A DNA stretch of 64,000 bases from an uncultured Tateyamaria sp. (GTDB lineage Bacteria > Pseudomonadota > Alphaproteobacteria > Rhodobacterales > Rhodobacteraceae). Below, piece after piece: positions 26,673 through 35,396 of this stretch (within the stretch, counting starts at the first letter, position 1; each line of letters begins with the position of its first letter). A program made the translations under genes and the position numbers. The stretch is taken from the NCBI RefSeq assembly GCF_947503045.1, contig NZ_CANNCF010000002.1:961501-1025500 (forward strand). The letters run 5' to 3'. The notes below the pieces were generated by a model. It did not search any database, was not told the origin of the DNA, and was given only the letters and a program-made list of their open reading frames with translations.

Positions 26673-27773
26673 CTAGCGCACTACGAATTCGGCATGCAGC
26701 GCACCCGCCGCCTTGATGCTCTTCAGAATGTCGATCATGTCGCGAGGGGCCACTCCCAAGGCGTTCAAGCCCGCAATGACTTCGGACAGGGATGCGCCTT
26801 CGGGAATCTCAGCAAGCCCGATCCCTTCATCATCCTGAATGTCTGCGGTCGTGCGCGGTACGACAACGGTTGCGCCTTCCGAAAACGGATTGGGTTGCAC
26901 GGCCAATGGCTGTTCCTGAATGCGCAAGGTCAGGTTGCCCTGCGAGACAGCGACGCGCGAAATGCGTACGTCATCGCCCATCACAATGGTTCCGGATCTT
27001 TGATCGACCACCACTCTGGCTTTGCGTTCCGGTTCAACCGTGATGTTCTCGACCCTTCCGATGGCATGGGCAACAGAACGCATGCGCGATGCCGCGACAT
27101 TCATGCTGACAGTGCCAGAATCGAGCATCGTTGCGATGGGGCGGCCAAAATCGGCATTGATCGCCTCTTCAATACGTGTCGCTGTTGTAAAATCGGCATT
27201 GCGCAACGCGAGGCGTACATCCGTCAAGCTGCTGAGTTCGAAATCGATTTCGCGCTCTACCCGAGCACCCGAAGGAATCACGCCGGCCGTTGGCACACCC
27301 TGTGTGACCCGCGCTCCGTCACCTTCTGCGACGGCCCCGCCAGCAATAATGGTGCCCTGCGCAACAGCGTAGATTTGGCCGTCAGCCGCATTCATTGGGG
27401 TCATTATCAACGTCCCACCCAAAAGGCTTTTGGCATCACCGATCGCAGAAACGGTCACATCAATCTGCGATCCGCTGCGCGCAAACTGTGGCAGAGTCGC
27501 GGTGACAAACACCGCGGCGACGTTCTTGGGGCGGAACTGTTCGCCGGTCACATTCACTCCAAGCCGTTCCAGGATATTGGTCATGATGTCTTCGGTGAAG
27601 GGCGCGTTGCGCAAGCCGTCCCCGGTTCCGTCCAGACCAACGACAAGACCATATCCAACCAGATCGTTGCCACGCACGCCGTCGAACTCGACCAGATCCT
27701 TGATCCGAACCGGTCCAGCGACCGCTGCCTGGATCCAGATTGCGATCAGAGAAATGACAATCAACCACCTCAT
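26673..27773 (-). CDS. flgI: FlgI, flagellar P-ring protein
   Basis: FlgI forms the peptidoglycan-level bushing of the rod. The 366-residue product has a Sec signal peptide (to about residue 19) and the family blocks RIKDLVEFDGVRGNDLVGYGLVVGLDGTGDG, NILERLGVNV, NVAAVFVTATLPQFARSGSQIDVTVSAIGDAKSLLGG and a terminal domain ending in LKAIKAAGAL-type sequence (ILKSIKAAGALHAEF). It overlaps flgL by 4 nt and is the last gene of flgE-flgK-flgL-flgI. Confidence 0.97.
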   Translation of the reverse strand: MRWLIVISLIAIWIQAAVAGPVRIKDLVEFDGVRGNDLVGYGLVVGLDGTGDGLRNAPFTEDIMTNILERLGVNVTGEQFRPKNVAAVFVTATLPQFARSGSQIDVTVSAIGDAKSLLGGTLIMTPMNAADGQIYAVAQGTIIAGGAVAEGDGARVTQGVPTAGVIPSGARVEREIDFELSSLTDVRLALRNADFTTATRIEEAINADFGRPIATMLDSGTVSMNVAASRMRSVAHAIGRVENITVEPERKARVVVDQRSGTIVMGDDVRISRVAVSQGNLTLRIQEQPLAVQPNPFSEGATVVVPRTTADIQDDEGIGLAEIPEGASLSEVIAGLNALGVAPRDMIDILKSIKAAGALHAEFVVR

Positions 27774-28777
27774 CGGATGTAGTTCACAAATGACATGTCG
27801 GACATGCGCGCGGTGATGGTGTACAGGCTTTGCAGTTGAAATTGAACGGCCTCCAATTCTGTTGCAGCTTCATATGGATCGACCTGAAGCAACGCGCTTT
27901 TTGCACTCAGGAGCGAAAACTCCTCAGCAGAATTTCGTGCCGCAACGACTTCGATTTGGGCTTGGGATGACCCAACGGATGCGCGTGTCGACGTCAGTGC
28001 GGATTGCGCCTGAAACAAGGTCTGCCCGGTTTCCTGCAACAAGGCCTGCCTATTGTCCGAACTGAGGCCGTAACTGATGTCGCCGCTGATCGCGGCAATG
28101 GACACATGCATCAGAACATCGCGAAGTGCCTGGCTGTTCGCCGTCAGGTTCAGTCCGACGGTTTCGTCGCCTCCCAATCGAAAAGGGGCCAGTGTTTCGT
28201 CCGTACCGTTGTAGACAAGTGCGGCGAAACCGCTGGGATCGTTGAACCAGGTTTCAGCAGCCAGTTTTAGATCTGTAGTGCTTGTCGCGCCCACGGTCGC
28301 AGCGCGCAATTCGGCGAGCAGGGTTTCCATCCCCTGCAATGCCGGTTGATCCGTGGCCCGTCCCGAAAAAAGACTGCGCCCGCCAGACGACGTGTTCAGA
28401 GCATCGACAATCGTCGCCAACTCCGCCTCTGCCTCGGCCGTGAATTGATCCAGAACCGGGCCGTTGGCGTGGGGGGACATTGCAAGGTATTTGGCGCTCA
28501 GGCTTTCGACACTTGCATTCACACGCTCGAGCGCCGATTGCGTTGCGTCGGCAAATTGCCCGGCTTCCACCGTCGCAACGCGATAACCAGCCAGCGTTTG
28601 CAAATCGCTTTCGAGGTCGGAGAGATAGCTGGTATTTCCTGCCAGGACAGATTTCACGTCACTGACCTGACCCGTGGACAGCTCTTCTGTAATGCGGCCC
28701 AAATCAGCTTTCAGAGCCGCGCCGCGTCTTTGAAGCATGAAGGTTTGTGCGAGATCGCCAAGAGAAAAGCTGTTCAT
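27770..28777 (-). CDS. flgL: FlgL, hook-filament junction protein
   Basis: HAP3, the second junction protein between hook and filament. The 335-residue product has flagellin-like N- and C-terminal helices (FSLGDLAQTFMLQRRGAALKADLGRITEELSTGQV; QIEVVAARNSAEEFSLLSAKSALLQVDPYEAATELEAVQFQLQSLYTITARM) flanking a variable middle with NTSSGGRSLFSG. It lies between flgK (2 nt upstream) and flgI (4-nt overlap). Confidence 0.93.
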   Translation of the reverse strand: MNSFSLGDLAQTFMLQRRGAALKADLGRITEELSTGQVSDVKSVLAGNTSYLSDLESDLQTLAGYRVATVEAGQFADATQSALERVNASVESLSAKYLAMSPHANGPVLDQFTAEAEAELATIVDALNTSSGGRSLFSGRATDQPALQGMETLLAELRAATVGATSTTDLKLAAETWFNDPSGFAALVYNGTDETLAPFRLGGDETVGLNLTANSQALRDVLMHVSIAAISGDISYGLSSDNRQALLQETGQTLFQAQSALTSTRASVGSSQAQIEVVAARNSAEEFSLLSAKSALLQVDPYEAATELEAVQFQLQSLYTITARMSDMSFVNYIR

Positions 28778-28779
28778 CC

Positions 28780-30234
28780 TCAGATCCTCAGAAGTTCGTC
28801 GAACATTTGGTCGACGGTTTCAATGACGCGTGCGTTCGCCGCATAGGCCTGCTCGATGACCATCAGGTTCTGCAGTTCGACATCGGTGTCTACACCATTG
28901 GCCAGTTCCAGTTCGGTCAGTTCATAAAACTGGGCAGAGGCAAAACTCAGCTGTTGGTCTTCTCTCAGTCTCGTTGCCCCGATTTGCGATGCAAATCCGG
29001 CCATGACGCCAGTTGCCGAAAGTGCGGCGGACCCAAACGAACCGGACGACGTTATGCGTGCGTCGGTCAGTGCTTCTGACAGGGCGTTCAAGAGTGTGGC
29101 GTCGCCGGATAGGCCGGGTGCAACAGCGCCCAGCCCATCGCGCATACGCCACGTCTGACCGCCTTGCGCGGGATCCACCAATTCATTCAGCGCAATTCGG
29201 TTTGCGAGGCCAAGCTCGAATGCGGGATCCAGAGCTGCCCCGGAATCTGTGAAAAGGCCCGCCTGTCCGACCGCAAGGGTCGGATCAACCGCGCTGGATT
29301 CGAACCGCTCGATCATGTCGCGGGCCACCGCATCGATCTGCACCTGTGCTTGCGGTGCCAGTTCGTCGCGAATCTCGAATTGCGCGCCGAGAGTGCCGCC
29401 ATGCAAGCGACCCGTGGTGGAGGTCGTGTTGACCGCGTATCCGTTGATGGTCAAACCCGAGAGCGTGCCGTCGGTGATCGACATGAACGGCGTGACGACA
29501 TTTGACGGTTCAAACCCGATTTCGGCGGCCCGCCCGTCCAGCAAGATTGCACCGCCAGTTGAATACAGCGCCACCGCCCCATGATCGCGGTCCAACATCC
29601 GAACGGGAACCATTTCGCTGATCTGGTCGATCAGAACCTGCCGCTGATCCTGCAGACCTGATGTGTCGTTCTGACGGCCGCTGGCTGCGGTGATGCGTGC
29701 GTTGAGTTTTTGCACACCCTGCAACGCATCATTGAGCCGTGTGACCTGATCAGCAATGCTACGGTCAGCATTGGTCCGGGCCGACTGGATGCCATCGGCG
29801 ATCGAATTGATCGACCGCGCGAGGTCACGCGCGCCAAGTGCGGCACTATCCAGACGTTCAGTTGCGTCGGGTCTGCTGCTCGCCAGAATAAGGTTGTTTT
29901 CAAAACTGGCGAGGCGACCGGAAAGTGAATCCAGTTGGTCCGGGGTGCCGATCAGATTCTCGATACGGTTCAGGTAGTCAGAGGTTGCTGCACGATACCC
30001 GAACTCGGACCCGGCGAGGCGACGGTCCGCGATGACCTGAAGGTCGATCTGGCGGTTTATGCCATTGATCTGAACGCCGCCGGTGTTGCCGATGGATGCA
30101 GAACTGATCGAAAGCGTCCTGCGCGCATAGCCCGGGGTCAAAGCATTTGCGATGTTGCTCGACACCAGCCCTGAAGCGCGACTGGCGGCATGCAGGCCGG
30201 ACATGGCAGAATTGAGAGCGCTTGATATGGTCAT
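28780..30234 (-). CDS. flgK: FlgK, hook-filament junction protein
   Basis: HAP1, the first junction protein. The 484-residue product starts with the axial-protein motif ALNSAMSGLHAASRASGLVSSNIANALTPGYARR, has QLNALISEISG-like helices with LQDQRQVLIDQISEMVPVRM, and ends with the conserved ELANGVDTDVELQNLMVIEQAYAANARVIETVDQMFDELLRI. It follows flgE by 45 bp and precedes flgL by 2 nt, in one operon. Confidence 0.96.
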   Translation of the reverse strand: MTISSALNSAMSGLHAASRASGLVSSNIANALTPGYARRTLSISSASIGNTGGVQINGINRQIDLQVIADRRLAGSEFGYRAATSDYLNRIENLIGTPDQLDSLSGRLASFENNLILASSRPDATERLDSAALGARDLARSINSIADGIQSARTNADRSIADQVTRLNDALQGVQKLNARITAASGRQNDTSGLQDQRQVLIDQISEMVPVRMLDRDHGAVALYSTGGAILLDGRAAEIGFEPSNVVTPFMSITDGTLSGLTINGYAVNTTSTTGRLHGGTLGAQFEIRDELAPQAQVQIDAVARDMIERFESSAVDPTLAVGQAGLFTDSGAALDPAFELGLANRIALNELVDPAQGGQTWRMRDGLGAVAPGLSGDATLLNALSEALTDARITSSGSFGSAALSATGVMAGFASQIGATRLREDQQLSFASAQFYELTELELANGVDTDVELQNLMVIEQAYAANARVIETVDQMFDELLRI

Positions 30235-30279
30235 GTGCCGGCCTTTCGACGGAGGCCCGGGCCTTGGCCCGGGTCAGGT

Positions 30280-31581
30280 TTATCGTTTGATATTGGTGGT
30301 TTCCTGCAACATTTCGTCGACGGTCTGAATGACCTTGGCATTGGACGAATACGCGCGCTGGGTCTGGATCATCGCCGTCAGTTCGCCCGCCACATCAACC
30401 GCGGATTCCTCACGTGCGTAAGACACGATGTCGCCAGTCGGGCCATCACCCGCGTCCCAAAGAAAGAAGCTGCCGCTTTCCGGGGAGGGTAGGTATGTTT
30501 GCTGGTCCAGCGCCACCATGCCGTTGGGGTTCGGCAGGTCGACGAGGGGAATCTGGTAGATCGTGCGGTTGATGCCGGTGTCAAAGAACGCCGTCACAAA
30601 GCCATTCGCGTCCACTTCGACATTGGTCATGTTGCCGACGGGTGATCCGTCCTTGGAAATGGAGACGGGGGCAAAGCTGTCAGACAACTGCGTGATTCCG
30701 TCATTGTCCCCAAGCGTGCCGATGTTGATTTCCAGCGGCCCCCCTTCGGCTGCGATGATCAGGTTGCCGGTGACAGGATCATAGGCGCCGCCACTCACCG
30801 TCGCGACGCTTGCCAAGGTGCCGCCGGAAGTACGGCTGTTGTCGAATGTCAGCACGTACTCCCCGACGACGGCGTTGTTCAGCGCCGAATCCGTCATCTG
30901 GATGGTCCACTCGTTCGAGGACCCTGTCGCGGGGACGGTGGGGGTAAAGCTGATATTGATGTTTTCGGATGTGCCGAGGTTGTCGAAATATTCGACTGAT
31001 AGATACTGGATCTCACCGGCGGACCCTGCATCGGTATCCGTCGCAGGCAGGTTCACACCCAGCGCCAGTTTTGTCGTGGGCTCACCCGAGAACTGGTTGA
31101 CGTTGATCTGCACAGGCTCGAGCCCGTCGGACGTATCGCGCGGGAAGGTCGGAACCGTACCGTCCGGAAGGGCGGGCCAGCCAAGGAGCACAAGACCGGA
31201 ATCGGACCGCAGGAACCCTTCGGCATCGGTGCGGAAGGACCCGGTTGTCGTCAAATGCATCAGCGGGTCGCCATTGGAGACTCCAATTTCGCTTTCCTTT
31301 GCGACGGGCAGCATGCCGCGACCGCGCACGGCAAGGTCTGTTGCATTGGAAGTCGAAACCAGCGATCCGCTCTGATCGATCAGGCGCGAGGTTGTGGCCC
31401 GCACGCCACCGGCGGAATAGGTGCCGCCGTTGGACGAGATCACCAGTGAATGGAAATCGGTCTGCACCCGTTTATAGCCAAACGTGGACGAGTTCGCGAT
31501 GTTGTCCGAAATGGACGCAAGTCGCGTTGCGTTCGATTGGAGGCCCGCAACACCTGCGTTAAGCGACGAAGAGATGGTCAT
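30280..31581 (-). CDS. flgE: FlgE, flagellar hook protein
   Basis: FlgE builds the hook. The 433-residue product has the axial N-terminus SSLNAGVAGLQSNATRLASISDNIANSSTFGYKR, the middle hook domains (TTGSFRTDAEGFLRSDSGLVLLGWP; NVEVDANGFVTAFFDTG), and the C-terminal helix SAVDVAGELTAMIQTQRAYSSNAKVIQTVDEMLQETTNIKR. It is the first gene of its operon and has a CtrA-like site about 60 bp upstream of the start. Confidence 0.95.
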   Translation of the reverse strand: MTISSSLNAGVAGLQSNATRLASISDNIANSSTFGYKRVQTDFHSLVISSNGGTYSAGGVRATTSRLIDQSGSLVSTSNATDLAVRGRGMLPVAKESEIGVSNGDPLMHLTTTGSFRTDAEGFLRSDSGLVLLGWPALPDGTVPTFPRDTSDGLEPVQINVNQFSGEPTTKLALGVNLPATDTDAGSAGEIQYLSVEYFDNLGTSENINISFTPTVPATGSSNEWTIQMTDSALNNAVVGEYVLTFDNSRTSGGTLASVATVSGGAYDPVTGNLIIAAEGGPLEINIGTLGDNDGITQLSDSFAPVSISKDGSPVGNMTNVEVDANGFVTAFFDTGINRTIYQIPLVDLPNPNGMVALDQQTYLPSPESGSFFLWDAGDGPTGDIVSYAREESAVDVAGELTAMIQTQRAYSSNAKVIQTVDEMLQETTNIKR

Positions 31582-31637
31582 GAGACACGCCTTTCTGCTG
31601 TATCAACCTGAGTTGACTCACAGATAGGGAACGTCAC

Positions 31638-31652
31638 TTAACGTCAGGCTAA
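31638..31652. promoter_or_regulatory. CtrA-like site upstream of flgE
   Basis: On the plus strand TTAA-CGTCAGG-CTAA; on the minus strand TTAG-N7-TTAA, within one base of the CtrA consensus and the same variant as in the fliL/fliF region. It lies in the 107-bp gap between motB and flgE. A further AATT half site sits another 11 bp upstream on the minus strand, giving three half sites at helical spacing. Confidence 0.55.
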
Positions 31653-31663
31653 CAGATACAATT
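31650..31663. repeat. 14-bp motif TAACAGATACAATT, copy 1 (upstream of flgE)
   Basis: The identical 14-mer occurs again at 32584-32597, upstream of motB, in the same orientation relative to the gene. It overlaps the CtrA-like site here. Together these suggest a common promoter element for the two motility units. Confidence 0.6.
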
Positions 31664-31688
31664 CAATCTATTCGCCTTGCGTTTGCCA

Positions 31689-32525
31689 CTATCTCAGCAA
31701 AATGATCTCAAGCCGGTTGTTGCGGATAGCCATTGGATTCCGCTCTGCCGCGGGTTGGCGATCAGCATGGCCCGTGACGCGTTTGATGCGGGCCGATGAG
31801 ACGCCGGACTCTTCGAGCATCACGCGCATGATACTGGCCTGTTCTGCAGAGCGATCCCACGTGAGATTGTTCGCCAGAACAATCGGTTCCGCGGCCACAT
31901 GTCCCTCGACTGCGATGCCGTTGGACACTGTCCGGGACGTGTCGGCAATCAGACCGGCGAGGCTGCGCAACAGCGCTGTTGGCGTGTTGGTGCCCGGATG
32001 GAACAAACGCGCATCTTCGGTGGCGAATACTTCGATCACCAACCCTTCGTCGGTCAGCCTCGTGTTGATGTGGCGCAGTTCGTTTTCCATCACTGTGGAT
32101 TCGCCGCCATGACCGACCAGCAAAGCCTCAAGCGATTCAAACACTTCGTCCTGTGCTGCACCGGCGCCTTCGTCCGACATGCCGGATTCGCCGCGGGCCT
32201 GCTGGGATTCTGTGGTGTGCTGAGCCGAGGCCCCGATGCCGTTTTGCGGCAAGGTTTCTTCGGAAAACACCGAGCTGCCGCCAAAATTGCCGTCACCGCC
32301 GCCAGACGTCCGGCTGATCGGAATCGACGGCGAAAAGTAGTCAGACAGACCCTTGCGCTGTTGTTCTGTCGTTGCATTCAGCAGCCACATCAACATGAAG
32401 AATGCCATCATCGCGGTTACGAAATCCGCATAGGCCACTTTCCAAGCTCCGCCGTGGTGGCCACCGCCGCCCACGACCTTTTTCCGCTTGATAATGATTG
32501 GCCGCGCATTGGCTTGCACGCTCAT
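31689..32525 (-). CDS. motB: MotB, flagellar stator peptidoglycan-anchoring subunit
   Basis: MotB anchors the stator to the cell wall and carries the proton-binding Asp. The ~278-residue product has a basic N-terminus (IIIKRKKVVGGGGHHGGAWKVAYADFVTAMMAFFMLMWLL), in which YADF holds the channel aspartate, a single membrane segment (about 27-47), a linker, and a C-terminal OmpA-like domain (IAVEGHVAAEP, then RIKRVTGHADRQPAAERNPMAIRNNRLEIILLR). Start ATG 32525 with AGAGG 9 nt upstream; a GTG three codons earlier abuts the ribosome site. Its partner motA is on the far side of the catabolic block. Confidence 0.95.
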   Translation of the reverse strand: MSVQANARPIIIKRKKVVGGGGHHGGAWKVAYADFVTAMMAFFMLMWLLNATTEQQRKGLSDYFSPSIPISRTSGGGDGNFGGSSVFSEETLPQNGIGASAQHTTESQQARGESGMSDEGAGAAQDEVFESLEALLVGHGGESTVMENELRHINTRLTDEGLVIEVFATEDARLFHPGTNTPTALLRSLAGLIADTSRTVSNGIAVEGHVAAEPIVLANNLTWDRSAEQASIMRVMLEESGVSSARIKRVTGHADRQPAAERNPMAIRNNRLEIILLR

Positions 32526-32583
32526 ATCCCACACCTCTTGGTCACCCGCAGAAGGGTATACCCGCCGGGCGTTTCATCACCCT

Positions 32584-32597
32584 TAACAGATACAATT
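32584..32597. repeat. 14-bp motif TAACAGATACAATT, copy 2 (upstream of motB)
   Basis: Exact copy of the motif at 31650, about 59 bp upstream of the motB start and in the gap shared with the divergent MFS gene. It includes a TTAA half site (32583-32586). The perfect palindrome GGGTATACCC at 32554-32563, between this motif and motB, is a further possible regulatory element. Confidence 0.55.
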
Positions 32598-32653
32598 TTC
32601 AGGATTTACGCTTGCCCCTTGCGCTGGCTGCGGGAACGCGCGCAGATGAGCGC

Positions 32654-33868
32654 ATGACCTCAACCGCGCATGACAGTGCCTATTCCTGGCTTCGGCTGGG
32701 GCTGACCCTTGGGATCGCTATGGTTGCCAATGTCGGCATGTGGGCGATCATCGTGATCATGCCTGCGGTCGAAGCCGAGTTCGGCGTGAGCCGCGCCGAG
32801 GCCAGCCTGCCCTATACCCTGACGATGATCGGCTTTGCGGTGGGCAACTTTGCCGTCGGGCGCGCGGTCGATGTCTGGGGGGTCACGCGGGTGCTGCTTC
32901 TCTGCGCCTTTGGCATCGCTGCCGGGTACGGGTTGGCGATGGCGAGCGGGTCGATCCTTGCCCTGTCGATGGCGCAGCTGATCGTCGGATTTGGCACCTC
33001 TGTAGGCTTTGGTCCGCTGATCGCGGATATCTCGCATTGGTTCATGAAGCGGCGCGGGATTGCGGTCGCGATTGTGGCCAGCGGCAACTACCTGTCCGGC
33101 GCGATATGGCCGATCCTGCTGGCAGGCATTCTGGCCGAAAGCGGCTGGCGCACGGCCTATGCGGTGCTGGCCATTGCAACCCTTGTCATCGTGATCCCGC
33201 TCGCCTTTGCGCTGCGCCGCCAAGTGCCTGAAAGTGCACATGAAGTGGCCGAGGCGGCCTCGGTCGCGAATGCCCATTCCTCGGGTCTGTCGCCGCGCGC
33301 ACTGGCGTGGTTGCTGGGCCTTGCGGGGGTGGGGTGTTGCGTGGCGATGTCGATGCCGCAGGTCCATATTGTGAGTTACTGTGTCGACCTTGGCTATGGA
33401 CCTGCGGTGGGGGCGGAGATGCTGTCGCTGATGCTGCTGGGCGGTGTCGGCTCGCGCCTTGTGTCGGGGCTGCTGGCGGACCGTCTGGGCGGGGTGCGCA
33501 CGCTGCTGCTGGGCTCGGTTCTGCAGGCGTTTGCGCTGGTGCTCTACCTGCCGTCAGACGCGCTGATATCGCTCTATGTGGTCAGCCTGATCTTTGGTCT
33601 CAGCCAGGGTGGGATCGTGCCGAGCTATGCGTTGATCGTGCGGGAATACATGCCTGCCCGCGAAGCCGGGGCGCGGGTCGGTTTCGTTCTGATGGCGACC
33701 ATCATGGGCATGGCGCTGGGCGGGTGGATGTCGGGGTGGATCTATGACGTGACCGGCAGCTATCAGGCGGCGTTCTGGAACGGCATTGCGTGGAACGGGA
33801 TGAACATCGCGATCATGGTCTGGCTGCTGAGCCGGAGCCGTCCGCGCCGGGTGCTGCAACCGGCCTGA
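32654..33868 (+). CDS. MFS transporter (OFA/monocarboxylate-type)
   Basis: A 404-residue major facilitator protein with 12 predicted membrane segments. Helix 1 starts LGLTLGIAMVANVGMWAI; GRAVDVWGVTRVL after helix 2 is the usual loop motif, and GFGTSVGFGPLIADISHWFMKRRGIAVAIVASGNYLSGAIWP resembles oxalate/formate and monocarboxylate carriers. The substrate cannot be read from sequence. Start ATG 32654; no upstream in-frame start has support. It is divergent from motB and unrelated to motility by content. Confidence 0.85.
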   Translation: MTSTAHDSAYSWLRLGLTLGIAMVANVGMWAIIVIMPAVEAEFGVSRAEASLPYTLTMIGFAVGNFAVGRAVDVWGVTRVLLLCAFGIAAGYGLAMASGSILALSMAQLIVGFGTSVGFGPLIADISHWFMKRRGIAVAIVASGNYLSGAIWPILLAGILAESGWRTAYAVLAIATLVIVIPLAFALRRQVPESAHEVAEAASVANAHSSGLSPRALAWLLGLAGVGCCVAMSMPQVHIVSYCVDLGYGPAVGAEMLSLMLLGGVGSRLVSGLLADRLGGVRTLLLGSVLQAFALVLYLPSDALISLYVVSLIFGLSQGGIVPSYALIVREYMPAREAGARVGFVLMATIMGMALGGWMSGWIYDVTGSYQAAFWNGIAWNGMNIAIMVWLLSRSRPRRVLQPA

Positions 33869-34285
33869 GAGCAGCGTGCGCGCAACGGGTGGTTGGCGCA
33901 TCAATGCATTTGCGCGAATCAAATCGTTAAGGCCAGGAAAACAAGGGGTTTGCGCGAGTCACAACCCGTGCACAGGGCGTGCACACCCTGTGCACCGTTT
34001 GGCATACGATTTGGCTAAATGGGCGGGTTAACGCGGCGCACGGTGCTGAGTGTTGAGGAAGGGTTAATGCCGGGTGGGCGGAGGACACCTCCTCCTTACG
34101 GGTTAAGCAATCGGACCGGAATCAAGGCCGCAAGGCCGCCGGGCCAGCGGCTGCCCGCCCACCGGGGCGGCCGCTATGTCGATGATGTCGCGATATCAGG
34201 TCCGCAAAGGCGAACGATCACCATAAATCAATGTGCAGAGAGGTCGGAGCGGCCCCCCGCGGAACGGCGCTGGACCGGCGTGTTC
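33869..34285. other. 417-bp gap between converging MFS and trhO genes, with repeats
   Basis: No credible gene. It holds TTTGCGCGA twice, 40 bp apart (33909-33917 and 33949-33957), a long inverted repeat at 33968-33995, and GGAGGA-cacc-TCCTCC near 34080-34095. Gaps between converging genes are usually short, so this one may carry an unannotated RNA or a regulatory or structural element. I see no tRNA and no T-tract after the stems. Confidence 0.4.
33968..33995. repeat. Perfect 10-bp inverted repeat GTGCACAGGG / CCCTGTGCAC
   Basis: Two perfectly complementary 10-bp arms around an 8-bp loop that itself contains GTGCA. There is no T-run, so it is not a standard intrinsic terminator; it might act as a bidirectional RNA stem between converging genes or as a protein site. 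Confidence 0.6.
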
Positions 34286-35209
34286 TCAGCCTTTGTCGGG
34301 CACCATCTTGCCCGTGAGGTGATCCGTCCCGCGCGCCTTGGCCAAGGCGACCTGTTTTTGCCGTTCGCGGAACCGGGCCTTGTCATCGTCCGAGGTTTCA
34401 TGCGCGCAGTGATGGCAGGCCACGCCCTGTTCATATTCGGGGCGGTCTCGATCCTCGGGCAGCACCGGGCGACGGCAGGCGTGGCAGAGCAGGTGCGGGC
34501 CGATTTCGAGGCCGTGCCCAACGCTGACACGCCCGTCAAAGACAAAGCACTCGCCCTGCCATGTGCTGTCGTCCTGGGGCACCTCCTCAAGGTATTTCAG
34601 GATGCCGCCCTTGAGGTGATAGACGTCCTCGACCCCCTGGCCGAGAAGGTAGTTGGTGGATTTTTCGCAGCGAATGCCGCCGGTGCAGAACATCGCGATT
34701 TTCTTGTTGTGAAACTGGTGCTTGTTGGCCTCCCACCATGCGGGGAACTCACCGAAACTGGCGGTTTTGGGGTCCACCGCGCCGTCAAAAGTGCCGATGG
34801 CGACCTCGTAGTCGTTGCGGGTGTCGATCACGGCGACGTCCGGCTGGGTGATCAGATCGTTCCAGTCGGCGGCCTCGACATAGTGGCCGGTGCGCGCGAC
34901 CGGGTCCACGTCCGGCTGACCCATGGTGACGATCTCGCGCTTGAGCCGCACCTTCATCTTGCCGAAGGGCGGCGTGGGGCTGTGGCTTTCCTTATGTTCA
35001 AGTGCGGCGCATCCGGGCAGGGCGCGGATATGGGCGAGCACGGCGTCGATGCCGGCGCGCGGGCCAGCGATGGTGCCGTTGATCCCCTCAGGTGCCAGCA
35101 AGAGCGAGCCGGTCACGTCCTGCGCCTGACACAACGCAAGCAGCGGCGGTTTCAGCGCGGCTGGATCGGAAAAGCGCGTGAAGTGATAGAGGGCGGCGAT
35201 GGTGAACAT
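34286..35209 (-). CDS. trhO: TrhO, oxygen-dependent tRNA uridine-34 hydroxylase (rhodanese family)
   Basis: TrhO (formerly YceA) hydroxylates wobble uridine 34 in tRNA with oxygen. The 307 residues have the N-terminal domain (AALYHFTRFSDPAALKPPLLALCQAQDVTGSLLLAPEGINGTIAG), a central rhodanese domain with AVIDTRNDYEVAIGTFDGAVDP, the catalytic loop CTGGIRCEKST, and the C-terminal zinc-like Cys cluster (LLCHACRRPV, ACHHC). The isolated ATG start and family length agree. It is transcribed alone, converging on the MFS gene. Confidence 0.93.
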   Translation of the reverse strand: MFTIAALYHFTRFSDPAALKPPLLALCQAQDVTGSLLLAPEGINGTIAGPRAGIDAVLAHIRALPGCAALEHKESHSPTPPFGKMKVRLKREIVTMGQPDVDPVARTGHYVEAADWNDLITQPDVAVIDTRNDYEVAIGTFDGAVDPKTASFGEFPAWWEANKHQFHNKKIAMFCTGGIRCEKSTNYLLGQGVEDVYHLKGGILKYLEEVPQDDSTWQGECFVFDGRVSVGHGLEIGPHLLCHACRRPVLPEDRDRPEYEQGVACHHCAHETSDDDKARFRERQKQVALAKARGTDHLTGKMVPDKG

Positions 35210-35396
35210 GCGCGCTCAGATACGCCTGCGGGCACTGTCCTGCAAGCCTTGGCCGTGCGCCCCGATCCCGGACCCCGCCTGTTTGCACAGTGGATGGCGC
35301 GACCCGCCGCCGTCTGCCGCAAAGGACGGGTATTCCAGACTATGTTTACTTTGCCGGACCTGTGATCGTCGGATCATTCAAGGAAGGCATATATAA

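Noticed and set aside
26402-26716. Short plus-strand ORFs in the iolG-flgI gap, one after an AAAGGAGG box
   Set aside because: No start codon at suitable distance from the box, no family features, and one frame runs into flgI antisense.
32554-32563. GGGTATACCC palindrome as an operator for motB or the MFS gene
   Set aside because: A single 10-bp palindrome with no second copy found; too little to call a site, so it is only mentioned with the nearby repeat.
34019-35365. Long plus-strand open frame of about 448 codons over the trhO region
   Set aside because: It is antisense to a clear TrhO with all family motifs; its translation has no recognisable domain and it arises from high GC content.
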